Of a DNA stretch of 64,000 nt, positions 53,203 to 62,082 are shown in pieces. Positions within the stretch are counted from its first letter, which is position 1. The number at the start of each line of letters is the position of its first letter. The notes beneath the pieces were generated by a model. The model had not been told where the DNA came from. It did not search any database and saw only the letters and a list, made by a program, of their open reading frames with translations. Both the position numbers and the translations under genes were made by a program. The DNA comes from Nitrospira sp. (lineage in GTDB: Bacteria; Nitrospirota; Nitrospiria; Nitrospirales; Nitrospiraceae): positions 1-64,000 of the forward strand of contig JARFXQ010000003.1 of the NCBI GenBank assembly GCA_029194725.1. The letters run 5' to 3'.

Positions 53203-54159
53203 ATGAGCGAGCCCATTGTGGCGTTGCAGGAGGGAATTCGTGCCAGTCCACCGATCATGGCGGAAGCGTCTGTCAGGCATCGTGCACATCGGCGACACGA
53301 ACTGCTGATCGAAAGCGGGTTGTTTCTTGCTGCGCTGATGTCGGTGGCTGCTATGATCGCGATTCTTACCGTGCTCTTTTCCGAATCGCTCGGGTTTTTC
53401 AAGGCCGTGTCGCTCACAGACTTTTTGACCGATACATTGTGGACACCGCTCTTTGATGATGCGCACTACGGAATCCTGCCCCTACTCGCAGGCACGGTAG
53501 TCACCAGCCTGGTCGGTCTGTTCGTGGCGATTCCCATGGGGACGGTGGCGGCGATCTACCTCTCGGAATTCGCGTCGTCTCGCTTACGGGAAATCATCAA
53601 GCCGGCATTGGAACTGCTCGGGGCCGTGCCGACTGTTGTATACGGGTATTTTGCCCTCCTTGTGGTCACGCCCGCTCTGCAGAAGCTTTGGCCGAACCTC
53701 CCAGGCTTCAATATGCTGGGCCCTGGAATCGTCATCGGCATCATGATACTCCCTTTCGTTATTTCTCTGAGTGAGGATGCGATGCGGGCTGTGCCGATGG
53801 TGTTGCGGGAAGGGTCCTATGCGACCGGAGCGACACGTCTTCAGACAGCTTGGCGTGTGGTAGTTCCAGCAGCCACTTCCGGTCTTGTCGCAGCCTATGT
53901 GCTCGGTGTCTCGCGTGCCGTCGGTGAGACGATGGTGGTAGCGATCGCAGCCGGGCAAAACCCAAATCTCACGTGGAATCCCATGGAGCCTGCAGCCACC
54001 ATTACCGCTTACATCGTGCAGGTGGCCCTCGGCGATCTCCCGCATGGCAGTATCGGGTATCAGAGTATTTTTGCGGCAGGGCTGGTGCTTGCAGTGATGA
54101 CGTTTGCCTTCAATCTGCTCGGCCATGTCATCCGAAAGCGGTTCCGGGAGGTCTATTGA
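53203..54159 (+). CDS. pstC: phosphate ABC transporter permease PstC
   Basis: A 318-residue inner-membrane permease with about six transmembrane helices. It has the conserved cytoplasmic EAA loop (REGSYATGATRLQTAWRVVVPAA, near residue 205) that contacts PstB, plus the PstC opening SLTDFLTDTLWTPLFDD. It forms the channel with PstA. Its stop overlaps the pstA start by one base. It lies 52 bp downstream of pstS. Confidence 0.92.
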   Translation: MSEPIVALQEGIRASPPIMAEASVRHRAHRRHELLIESGLFLAALMSVAAMIAILTVLFSESLGFFKAVSLTDFLTDTLWTPLFDDAHYGILPLLAGTVVTSLVGLFVAIPMGTVAAIYLSEFASSRLREIIKPALELLGAVPTVVYGYFALLVVTPALQKLWPNLPGFNMLGPGIVIGIMILPFVISLSEDAMRAVPMVLREGSYATGATRLQTAWRVVVPAATSGLVAAYVLGVSRAVGETMVVAIAAGQNPNLTWNPMEPAATITAYIVQVALGDLPHGSIGYQSIFAAGLVLAVMTFAFNLLGHVIRKRFREVY

Positions 54160-55049
54160 TGGTGAGACGACGGAAGTGGACGGAGGCGTTGTTCAAGGCC
54201 GTGGGGCTCTGTTGCCTCACTCTCGCGATCGGAACGCTGGCGCTGTTGTTCGGCGCGCTCATAGTCGAAGGCACCGGCCGAATCGACTGGCAATTTGTCA
54301 CATCCTTCCCGTCTCGTCGTGCCACACAGGCTGGTATTCTTCCTGCGTTGGTCGGCTCCAGTTTGATCATGTTGGTCACGGCTGTGGTGGGTATCCCCTT
54401 GGGTGTCGCCGCGGCGATTTACTTGGAGGAATATGCCCATAGAACATGGCTGACGGAGTTGATCGAGGTGACGGTCACGAACCTGGCCGGCGTGCCATCG
54501 ATTATATTTGGCCTGTTGGCGCTTGGGTTTTTCGTCTCTATTCTAGGGCTTGGGGCGAGCATTCTGACGGCTGGTCTCACCTTGGCTCTCCTCATTCTTC
54601 CCGTGGTGATCGTCACGACACGAGAGGCCATTCGTACGATTCCAGCCCAGACCCGCGAGGCGGCCTTTGCTTTAGGTGCGACCAAATGGCAGACGGTGTC
54701 CCATCATGTGCTGCCCTATTCTGCGGCTGGAATCCTGACCGGGATCATTTTGGCCTTGAGCCGGGCGATCGGAGAGACGGCACCCATCGTGACGATCGGC
54801 GCCCTCACCTTTATCGCCTTTCTTCCACCGGCTCCCTTCACAACCGAACCTCCGTATCTTTCGTTTGAGTGGTTGATGTCACCCTTTACGGTCATGCCCA
54901 TTCAGATGTTCGCATGGGTTTCAAAACCGGGCGAAGACTTCGCCGGTAATGCTGCGGCTGCGGGTTTATTGCTCGTCTGCGTGACCCTTGCGATGAACGG
55001 GTTGGCAATATATGTCCGTTACCGGATGCGCAAACGTGTCACCTGGTAG
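54159..55049 (+). CDS. pstA: phosphate ABC transporter permease PstA
   Basis: A 296-residue permease with about six helices and the conserved EAA loop [21 protein letters not shown] near residue 168. It shares the [23 protein letters not shown] segment typical of PstA. The start at 54159 overlaps the pstC stop (TGATG), so the two are translated together. The longer upstream frame is only an overlap with pstC. Confidence 0.92.
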   Translation: MVRRRKWTEALFKAVGLCCLTLAIGTLALLFGALIVEGTGRIDWQFVTSFPSRRATQAGILPALVGSSLIMLVTAVVGIPLGVAAAIYLEEYAHRTWLTELIEVTVTNLAGVPSIIFGLLALGFFVSILGLGASILTAGLTLALLILPVVIVTTREAIRTIPAQTREAAFALGATKWQTVSHHVLPYSAAGILTGIILALSRAIGETAPIVTIGALTFIAFLPPAPFTTEPPYLSFEWLMSPFTVMPIQMFAWVSKPGEDFAGNAAAAGLLLVCVTLAMNGLAIYVRYRMRKRVTW

Positions 55050-55050
55050 C

Positions 55051-55866
55051 ATGGATCTCATGGAATTACCGAGCATCGAATCTCTCGATGACCGAGTCTG
55101 GCCTAAGCCGCTCAAAGCGGAGACGAAGGCCCTGAGTTTCTCCTATGGGAGTCGACCGGCATTGAAGAATTTGTCTATCCCGATCGCAGAATACAAGATC
55201 ACGGCACTGATTGGACCATCCGGTTGCGGAAAATCTACCTTTCTCCGTTGCTTTAACCGGATGCACGATCTCTATCCAGGGATCCGTTACGAGGGAGAAA
55301 TCCTGCTCTACCCGGATAGCCGCAACATTCTGGCTCGCGAGGTGGACCCGATTGAGGTGCGCATGCGGTTGGCCATGGTGTTTCAGAAACCCAATCCTTT
55401 CCCTAAATCCATCTATGAAAATGTTGCCTATGGGCTGAAGGTTCGGGGCTTGACGGACCGGCGCGCCTTAGAGGAAAAAGTCGAGCAGGCTCTCCGGAGC
55501 GCAGCCCTGTGGGAAGAGGTCAAGGATCGGCTGTCGGCACAAGCAACATCTCTGTCAGGCGGCCAGCAGCAACGTCTCTGTCTGGCCCGCGCCCTCGCAA
55601 CGGATCCGGAGTTGCTACTCCTGGATGAGCCGACGTCGGCGCTCGACCCGATTGCCACGACCAACATTGAGGAACTGTTGCTCGATTTGAAGCAGCGCGT
55701 GACGATCCTGATCGTCACGCACAACATGCAGCAAGCGGCGCGGGTGTCCGATTGGACGGCCTTCATGTATCTTGGTGAACTAGTCGAATTTGGCCTCACG
55801 AAGCAGCTCTTCACGAATCCTTCAAAGAAGCAGACGGAGGACTATATCACCGGACGGTTCGGGTGA
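55051..55866 (+). CDS. pstB: phosphate ABC transporter ATPase PstB
   Basis: A 271-residue ABC ATPase. It carries Walker [15 protein letters not shown], the PstB-specific [18 protein letters not shown]-loop [20 protein letters not shown], signature [16 protein letters not shown] and Walker [14 protein letters not shown]. The NPFPKS segment is diagnostic for PstB. Start ATG 55051 lies one base after the pstA stop. It ends 3 bp before phoU. Confidence 0.93.
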   Translation: MDLMELPSIESLDDRVWPKPLKAETKALSFSYGSRPALKNLSIPIAEYKITALIGPSGCGKSTFLRCFNRMHDLYPGIRYEGEILLYPDSRNILAREVDPIEVRMRLAMVFQKPNPFPKSIYENVAYGLKVRGLTDRRALEEKVEQALRSAALWEEVKDRLSAQATSLSGGQQQRLCLARALATDPELLLLDEPTSALDPIATTNIEELLLDLKQRVTILIVTHNMQQAARVSDWTAFMYLGELVEFGLTKQLFTNPSKKQTEDYITGRFG

Positions 55867-55869
55867 CCT

Positions 55870-56544
55870 ATGGTTCAACAGCGACATTTCGACGAGGAGC
55901 TTGCGGAGCTCAAGACGAAGCTGGCGCGGATGGCCGGTCTTGCGGAAGACCAGATCGATAAGGCATTGACTTCTCTGGTCACCCGCGATTCGGCGTTGGC
56001 CTGCCGTGTGATCGACCGGGACCACAAGGTGAATGCGCTGGATGTGGAGATCGAGGAAACCTGCATCGAATTGCTGGCGCTCCACCAACCAGCCGCGCGC
56101 GACCTACGCTTGGTGACGACGGCCATGAAACTGTCCACTGAGCTCGAGCGCATCAGCGATCTGGCGGAGAGTATCTGTGAACGAGCGATCGAGTTGAATG
56201 AAGTGCCGCAGCTCAAGCCCTACATCGATATCCCAAGGATGGGGCACCTTGCGCGGGTGATGGTGAAGGAAAGCATCGACGCCTTTGTCAAGGAGGATGC
56301 CAAGCTGGCCAGGAAAGTGGTCATGGATGATGACTTCGTCGATGATCTCATGGAACAGTTGTTTCGAGAGTTGCTCTCCTTCATGGTGGAGAACCCACAA
56401 ACGATTTCCCGTGCCATCCGCTTGAGCTTTATCGCCAAATCTCTCGAGCGAGTAGCCGATCATGCCACCAATATCGCCGAGCTCGTGGTCTACCTGGTTG
56501 AAGGTAAGATCATCCGACATACATCACCACCGGTCCCGTCATAA
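55870..56544 (+). CDS. phoU: phosphate transport regulator PhoU
   Basis: A 224-residue cytoplasmic protein built of two three-helix bundles. Family motifs are present in each: VIDRDHKVNALDVEIEETC with ARDLRLVTTAMKLSTELERI in the first, and KSLERVADHATNIAELVVYL in the second. PhoU restrains Pst uptake and PhoR signalling when phosphate is plentiful. It is the last gene of the pst operon, 3 bp after pstB. No phoR/phoB pair is in the window. Confidence 0.92.
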   Translation: MVQQRHFDEELAELKTKLARMAGLAEDQIDKALTSLVTRDSALACRVIDRDHKVNALDVEIEETCIELLALHQPAARDLRLVTTAMKLSTELERISDLAESICERAIELNEVPQLKPYIDIPRMGHLARVMVKESIDAFVKEDAKLARKVVMDDDFVDDLMEQLFRELLSFMVENPQTISRAIRLSFIAKSLERVADHATNIAELVVYLVEGKIIRHTSPPVPS

Positions 56545-56603
56545 CGCCAAAATTTTTTCCTATCCATGGCGCACCAGAGACCGAAGCTTGAATGCCCGTT
56601 TGT

Positions 56604-56640
56604 TTGAAATGACCCTTTCCCTGTGCTAGCATCCCCCGCA
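56604..56640 (+). promoter_or_regulatory. candidate promoter giving a leaderless ftsK mRNA
   Basis: TTGAAA (56604-56609) and TAGCAT (56627-56632) are 17 bp apart, a good sigma-70-like pair. Initiation would fall 7-8 bases past the -10, at the ATG (56640). No ribosome binding site precedes that ATG. Consistent with a leaderless transcript, but unproved. Confidence 0.4.
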
Positions 56641-59078
56641 TGGGTGCCACCACGAGGGCTAAGCGGAGAGAAGCCCGCCACGCCCCATCCCCCTCTTCTC
56701 ATATACAGCGCGAAGTGATCGGCGTGATCTTGATCGCGTTGGGCTTGCTCATGCTCTTGAGCCTTCTGTCATTTGTGCCTGGGGAGGCGAAGATTGTGGC
56801 GGCCGGTGCGCCGGACGCCCACCCTCCTCGAAATCTCATCGGTTCATTCGGAGCTCTCTTGGCCGGAGCTTTTTTTTATGGACTCGGCGGAGCGGCCTAT
56901 CTCTTTCCCCTGCTGCTGGGTCGGTTGGGATTTCGCTGCTTCTCCCAGGCACCCGTGAGCCTCAGACTACGGACGGCCGCCAGTTCCCTAGCCGCAGTAT
57001 TGTTCTTAGGTGCTTTCCTGCATCTTGAAACAACAGGGGTTCCGACTCTGACCAGCGGAATGATTTCCCGGGGGATGGCCGGTGGTCTCGTCGGTCAGAC
57101 CATCGCTGAGGGGCTCCGTGCCGTCTTTGCCGGAACCGGGGCCCATATCCTGATTATTACCGGATTTCTTGTATCCCTGCTTCTGACAACGCCACTGTCG
57201 CTGGCCGAAGCGGTGCGTCGGATGCCGGAACGTTGGGCCGTTCTCCGTGAGGGCTTGTCCGCGTTGATACCTGAGCGATCAATCGCGGTCCAGAAGGAGT
57301 CCGTCAATCGACGGTCACGGGCGAAGTCTTCCAGGCCAACCGCCGTCACCCAGGAAGCAGAGTCGGCCGCTGAAAGGATCGAAGGGGCAGAACCGAGCCC
57401 ACCTCCATCTTCGCCAGGTCCGGTCATCCAGCCATTCCCTGTGATAGCCGCCGCAGTGGACGGGGAAACGACCGAGCCGGAAGTGCTTGATCCACCGGCT
57501 GAGCCTGCCGATTATCAGCTGCCTGACCCTGAGATTCTGTTAAGCGATCCTTCCGGACCGATGGATCGGATGTCGGATGAAGAACTACGAGCGCAGTCCG
57601 AGGTCTTGTCACGAGCATTGATGAGTTTCGGCATCGAGGGCATCGTGACAGAGGTAAGGCCCGGTCCCGTCGTCACGATGTACGAATTTGAGCCGGCGCC
57701 CGGCACGAAGGTGGCCCGCATTGTGAATCTGGCTGATGACCTTGCGTTGGCTCTCAAAGCGACGAGTCTACGCATTGTTGCGCCGTTGCCGGGGAAATCA
57801 GTGGTCGGGATCGAAGTGCCGAACCGGTCTCGCGAGACTGTGTCGCTGAAAGAAATCGTCATGAGCGATGTCTTTCGTCGTGCAAGGTCGAGGCTGACAT
57901 TGGCGTTGGGCAAGGACATCTTCGGCGCCCCGATGACGGCCGACCTGAAGACGATGCCGCATCTCTTGGTAGCCGGCGCCACCGGCGCCGGGAAGAGTGT
58001 CAGTTTGAACACGATGTTGCTCAGCATTCTCTTTTCCGCCAAGCCCAGTGAAGTGAAGCTCCTGCTTATCGATCCAAAGATGCTCGAGTTTCAATCGTAT
58101 GAGGGAATTCCCCATCTATTGCGCCCGGTGATTACCGAGCCCAAATCCGCCGCGAGAGGGCTGGGTTGGGTCGTCGCTGAAATGGAACGGCGCTACAAGT
58201 TGCTGGCAGAGGCTGGTGTGCGGAATGTCGATGCGTACAATCGCAAGGTCGCCGGTTTGCACGAGGCGCTTGCCGGAAATGGCCTAGCAGACGTTGGGCA
58301 GACTGAGCTCCCGATGCAGTTTCTCTCCGAAGAGGAACGCCTCTCTGCCGGTGAAACCTCGATTGCCGAGGGTGAGCGGGGTTGCATGCAGCCAAAACCG
58401 ACGCCGCCGGAGCCGCTGCCTTTTATTGTCGTCATGATCGACGAGCTGGCAGATCTGATGATGGTCGCTCCGAAAGATGTTGAAGATAAGATCGCTCGGC
58501 TCGCACAGATGGCACGGGCTTCTGGTATTCACCTGGTGCTGGCAACCCAACGCCCATCCGTCGATGTGCTGACCGGCTTGATCAAGGCAAATTTCCCTGC
58601 ACGGATCGCGTTTCAAGTGTCTTCGAAGACCGACTCGCGAACCATTCTTGATGCTAATGGAGCGGAGGCTCTACTCGGTCGAGGCGATATGCTGTACCTG
58701 GCTTCCGGTACAGGCCGCCTCGCTCGTCTGCATGGGTCTTTTGTGTCGGACGACGATGTCCGTTCAGTTGTTGAGTTTGTGAAGAAGCAAGCGCTGCCGA
58801 TCTACAATCAGGAACTGCAATCGCTAAAGTCAGAAGCAGCGGCAGAAGAGGAATCCAAAGACGAGGTATATGAACAGGCCAAAGATCTGGTCCTGTCAAC
58901 CGGACAGGCTTCGGCTTCGTTGATTCAGCGTCGACTGAGGGTCGGCTATCCTCGCGCAGCCCGTATGATTGAACAAATGGAGACGGAGGGCATCGTGGGG
59001 GCGGCGGGTCGCGACGGGCGTCGAGAAGTGCTCGGTCGGCGCGGTCCGGTGGGAGCGGCGGAAGCAGCGGAGGCATGA
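56640..59078 (+). CDS. ftsK: DNA translocase FtsK
   Basis: An 812-residue inner-membrane DNA pump of the FtsK/SpoIIIE type, which clears chromosome termini from the division site. The order of parts is four transmembrane helices (about residues 20-185), a Pro/Ser/Glu-rich linker, the alpha domain, the beta RecA-like motor (LLVAGATGAGKSVSLNTMLL and IVVMIDELADLMM) and a C-terminal winged-helix gamma domain. The gamma domain is seen as SLIQRRLRVGYPRAARMIEQ and would read KOPS-like sites. Length is within the family range. It overlaps the lolA start by four bases. Confidence 0.92.
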   Translation: MGATTRAKRREARHAPSPSSHIQREVIGVILIALGLLMLLSLLSFVPGEAKIVAAGAPDAHPPRNLIGSFGALLAGAFFYGLGGAAYLFPLLLGRLGFRCFSQAPVSLRLRTAASSLAAVLFLGAFLHLETTGVPTLTSGMISRGMAGGLVGQTIAEGLRAVFAGTGAHILIITGFLVSLLLTTPLSLAEAVRRMPERWAVLREGLSALIPERSIAVQKESVNRRSRAKSSRPTAVTQEAESAAERIEGAEPSPPPSSPGPVIQPFPVIAAAVDGETTEPEVLDPPAEPADYQLPDPEILLSDPSGPMDRMSDEELRAQSEVLSRALMSFGIEGIVTEVRPGPVVTMYEFEPAPGTKVARIVNLADDLALALKATSLRIVAPLPGKSVVGIEVPNRSRETVSLKEIVMSDVFRRARSRLTLALGKDIFGAPMTADLKTMPHLLVAGATGAGKSVSLNTMLLSILFSAKPSEVKLLLIDPKMLEFQSYEGIPHLLRPVITEPKSAARGLGWVVAEMERRYKLLAEAGVRNVDAYNRKVAGLHEALAGNGLADVGQTELPMQFLSEEERLSAGETSIAEGERGCMQPKPTPPEPLPFIVVMIDELADLMMVAPKDVEDKIARLAQMARASGIHLVLATQRPSVDVLTGLIKANFPARIAFQVSSKTDSRTILDANGAEALLGRGDMLYLASGTGRLARLHGSFVSDDDVRSVVEFVKKQALPIYNQELQSLKSEAAAEEESKDEVYEQAKDLVLSTGQASASLIQRRLRVGYPRAARMIEQMETEGIVGAAGRDGRREVLGRRGPVGAAEAAEA

Positions 59079-59782
59079 TGCGTTGGTGGCTTACAGCTTT
59101 ATTGACTGTCGCGCTCGTCTCGCCGGCCTGGGCGGCAGACGGATCGATCGATGAAAAGGCGTTGCTGGAAGTTCGCGAAGTCGTCAAACAACTGCAGGCT
59201 CGATACGAAAAGACGAATGATTTGCAGGCCGACTTTTCTCAGAAAACCAAGATTGAAGGGTTTGAGCGGCCTGTGACGTCGGCCGGCAAGGTGTATATCA
59301 AAAAGCCAGGCCGGTTACGGTGGGACTACTTGGATCCGGCGACTGAGCAAATCTATGTGAACCAAGAAGATGTGAAGGTGTACGTTCCCGAACATAAACA
59401 AGTTCTGGTCGGGAAATTGACTCAAATGGCTGCCTCCAAAGCACCGTTGGAGCTGTTGCAGGGGGCGGCCAAATTGGATGAGTCGTTTGAGGTTGAACCC
59501 ACCATGGGAAAGACCAGGGGAGCCGGTGGGATACCCCTCATCACGTTGATCCCGAAAGCCAAGGATCAGGAATCCACCCAGACTCTTCAGAAGATCATCG
59601 TCGAGGTCTTCCCCAAAACCTATTATATCCGCACGGTGTCACTTCATGAGATCAGCGGTAACGTCGCCGTCTTCGAATTTTCGAACTTGAAGCCAAACCT
59701 AGGATTAGGTGGTGAGGTGTTCGACTTTAAGACCCCGTCGGATGTGGAAGTCGTCAGGGCTCCGGTGTTGAACGGGCCATGA
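59075..59782 (+). CDS. lolA: outer-membrane lipoprotein carrier LolA
   Basis: A 235-residue periplasmic chaperone with a signal peptide (ending PAWAAD). LolA carries mature lipoproteins from the LolCDE exporter to the outer membrane. Family landmarks are LQARYEKTNDLQADFSQKT, GKVYIKKPGRLRWDY and the closing KPNLGLGGEVFDFKTP. It overlaps ftsK by four bases (ATGATG), a common ftsK-lolA arrangement. This fits the many lipoproteins in the window. Confidence 0.92.
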   Translation: MMRWWLTALLTVALVSPAWAADGSIDEKALLEVREVVKQLQARYEKTNDLQADFSQKTKIEGFERPVTSAGKVYIKKPGRLRWDYLDPATEQIYVNQEDVKVYVPEHKQVLVGKLTQMAASKAPLELLQGAAKLDESFEVEPTMGKTRGAGGIPLITLIPKAKDQESTQTLQKIIVEVFPKTYYIRTVSLHEISGNVAVFEFSNLKPNLGLGGEVFDFKTPSDVEVVRAPVLNGP

Positions 59783-59873
59783 ACGTGGTCACAGGTCATG
59801 AAACCACTGGGAAGCGAGCGGATCTTCCTTGACTGATGGCTGATGACATTTGAACACAAAGGAGAGTCTTGTC

Positions 59874-60632
59874 GTGCAGCAATTGACGAGCAGTGTGACG
59901 GACGCAGTCGATCAGGCTGTCGCCGCCTTGGATTTCGATCTTCTCTACCGGGAGTATTGGGAACAGAACGAGTTCTTGGTGATCAAGGAATTTTTGCCTC
60001 GAGCCTTCGTAGAAGAGGTGTTCGTTCCCCAAGCGCAGGCTGTCAAATCGGATCTCAATCGCAATTACATTCCCGGCCATAAGAAGGGCGGGAGTGTCAG
60101 TTATTATACGGTGCAGGAGAAAGCTCCCCGCTTTCTCGACCTCTATCGCTCTGAATCATTCAGGCAATTTTTGAACCGTCTCGTTGGCGCAAAGTTGGTG
60201 TACTGCCCAGACAACGATCCCCATTCCTGCGCCCTGTACTACTACACTGAACCGGGCGACCACATTGGGTTCCACTACGATACGTCATACTATAAGGGCG
60301 CTCGGTACACAATTCTAATGGGGCTTGTCGATCGGTCAACCCACTGCAAGTTAGTGTGCGAGCTCTTCAAAGACCAGCCGACCAGGCAGCCGCGTCACCT
60401 TGAGCTGATCACTGAACCAGGCGATATGGTGATTTTCAATGGAGACAAGCTCTGGCATGCGGTCACGCCGCTCGGAGAAGGTGAAGAGCGGATCGCCTTG
60501 ACGATGGAGTATGTCACCAATGCGGAGATGGGTGCGGTAAAGCGGCTCTATTCGAACCTCAAAGATTCCTTCGGCTATTTTGGATTCGCCACGGTCTTCA
60601 AGCGGGCCCTGGGCTTGAACAGATCGAAGTGA
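59874..60632 (+). CDS. BesD-like 2-oxoglutarate/Fe(II) oxygenase
   Basis: A 252-residue non-heme iron oxygenase. The iron ligands are visible as HYD in HIGFHYDTSYYKGARY and a distal His in DKLWHAVTPLGEG, followed by a 2-oxoglutarate-binding Arg in EERIALTMEY. The overall sequence pattern (including GDMVIFNGDKLWH and KDSFGYFGFATVFKRA) resembles the BesD/HalD group of free-amino-acid halogenases. That group has Gly in place of the iron-binding Asp; here Asp is present, so hydroxylation is expected, not halogenation. GTG 59874 follows AGGAG; the longer TTG frame is not used. Substrate unknown. Confidence 0.7.
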   Translation: MQQLTSSVTDAVDQAVAALDFDLLYREYWEQNEFLVIKEFLPRAFVEEVFVPQAQAVKSDLNRNYIPGHKKGGSVSYYTVQEKAPRFLDLYRSESFRQFLNRLVGAKLVYCPDNDPHSCALYYYTEPGDHIGFHYDTSYYKGARYTILMGLVDRSTHCKLVCELFKDQPTRQPRHLELITEPGDMVIFNGDKLWHAVTPLGEGEERIALTMEYVTNAEMGAVKRLYSNLKDSFGYFGFATVFKRALGLNRSK

Positions 60633-60678
60633 TGAACTTTGGTTCCGGCTTGGTTGCCGTTCCTCATCCAACTCACGT

Positions 60679-61287
60679 CTAGGACGTCGTACCGACAGCC
60701 CGATGAAGTATCCCGCATAATTCTCCTCGGTCCCACGGTTTGCTCAAACGAGCATACGCGCGCAGAGGCCCCAGATCTCTGTTCGAAGCAGTTAAGACGA
60801 TCACGGGAAGCGAGGGATGGGAACCTTGGAGCTGCTCCAAAATCGAGCAGCCATCTCCGTCCGGCAGTCCGAGATCGAGGAGGACCGCATTGTAAACGTT
60901 CTGATCTACGAACGAGAACGCCTGGCGACAGGTCTGTACCCAGTCCACATGGAACCCTTCAAATTCGAGCAAATCTTGCAAGGCCATCGCGATATCAGGG
61001 TCATCCTCCACCACCAATACGGAATGCGACCTTCTCGGTTCATCCATTGGCCTCGCCTTTGGACTCTGCTCTTGAGCCGCGCCTGCCCCCTGCTGCGGAC
61101 GATCAGTCTCGGCTTCGAAAGAAGAGGTAGTCGGCTGAAGCGAGCCACTCGGTTTCGCAGGCATCGCATGGGCGTCCTCAGGCTGGCCTGAGCCCAGAGC
61201 CACAGCGGCGGCTGGTACGGACGAAGGGAACAGTCTTGCTCTGACTGGACACAATCCAAAGGAAGTATCACTGACTGCCGGCTTCAT
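60679..61287 (-). CDS. orphan response regulator (receiver domain only)
   Basis: A product of about 202 residues. The last 120 form a standard receiver domain: VLVVEDD acid pair, phospho-Asp in AVLLDLGLPDGDG, Thr in VIVLTASN and Lys in RLSKPWDRGE. There is no output domain. The first 80 residues are Pro/Ala/Ser/Glu-rich and likely disordered. No histidine kinase lies nearby. It probably acts as a phosphate-signalling intermediate. The start is uncertain; ATG 61050 is the minimal domain start. Confidence 0.7.
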   Translation of the reverse strand: MKPAVSDTSFGLCPVRARLFPSSVPAAAVALGSGQPEDAHAMPAKPSGSLQPTTSSFEAETDRPQQGAGAAQEQSPKARPMDEPRRSHSVLVVEDDPDIAMALQDLLEFEGFHVDWVQTCRQAFSFVDQNVYNAVLLDLGLPDGDGCSILEQLQGSHPSLPVIVLTASNRDLGPLRAYARLSKPWDRGELCGILHRAVGTTS

Positions 61288-61533
61288 ACCGTGCTCTTGT
61301 GGAGGTGATCGACGGATCATGCATCGAGCATTTTAATCAGTAAGGTAAGCAAAGTATACCCCAGAATGGACACCAATTAAATGTGAGGCGATGCAGTTGG
61401 TTCTTCGTCGAGTATTCGTCGACTAATTGGGTAAGCAATGGTTCTTTCATGTGTTGAACTGTATCAAGATGATACAGCGGTTGCTCGCCTGAGACAGGCT
61501 GGCTTGAAGGTTGTTCTGGGAAACAACGCAGAA

Positions 61534-62043
61534 CTATTGATGTAGATGCTTCATGGCTGCCGCGCAGAGGATGATGAAGAAACCCATCCAGAGGGCGGCC
61601 CGCTGGAAGGGGATGGCTTCATACGATTCCTCGTCGTCTACCTCGTCATCTGACTTGAATATGACGGTGTAGAGGAACAGTGTGAGGAGGCCTAGAACGA
61701 GAAGAAGCTTGATCATGAAGACCATAAGGTACTTGGAGTGGTGTTGTACCCCATTGCCGGTTTGTGAAATCATCACTTGATTGACATAATGGAGGTTTAT
61801 GCCGCCCGTGAACAGCAGGACGACTAAGAGAAGGCCGGCCACCTTTTTGTAGTACTGATAAAAAATGTCCGTGATGGGTTTGATCTGATCCCTTGGAACG
61901 GCTTTTTGCAGACCGGGTGTCACCGCCATGACAAGGAATGCCAAGCCGCCGATCCAAATGACCGCCGAAAGCAAATGAAACCAGTGGTTGACGATCGGAA
62001 TGAGGATGTTGAGATCAGTCGTAATGCTCTGAAGAGTGTCCAT
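61534..62043 (-). CDS. CopD-like four-helix membrane protein
   Basis: A 169-residue inner-membrane protein with four clear helices (for example HWFHLLSAVIWIGGLAFLVM, then VAGLLLVVLLFTGGINL). The first helix matches CopD/YebZ-type copper-resistance or cytochrome-b-like proteins, with a conserved His pair HWFH and a later His in NGVQHHSKYL. These could bind copper or heme. The role is not fixed. It lies 39 bp downstream of the radical SAM gene on the same strand, so it is probably in the same operon and may be linked to the product of that maturation pathway. Confidence 0.68.
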   Translation of the reverse strand: MDTLQSITTDLNILIPIVNHWFHLLSAVIWIGGLAFLVMAVTPGLQKAVPRDQIKPITDIFYQYYKKVAGLLLVVLLFTGGINLHYVNQVMISQTGNGVQHHSKYLMVFMIKLLLVLGLLTLFLYTVIFKSDDEVDDEESYEAIPFQRAALWMGFFIILCAAAMKHLHQ

Positions 62044-62082
62044 GGTCAGCAGCGTGAAAAGTGAAAGGTGAAAAGTGAAAGG

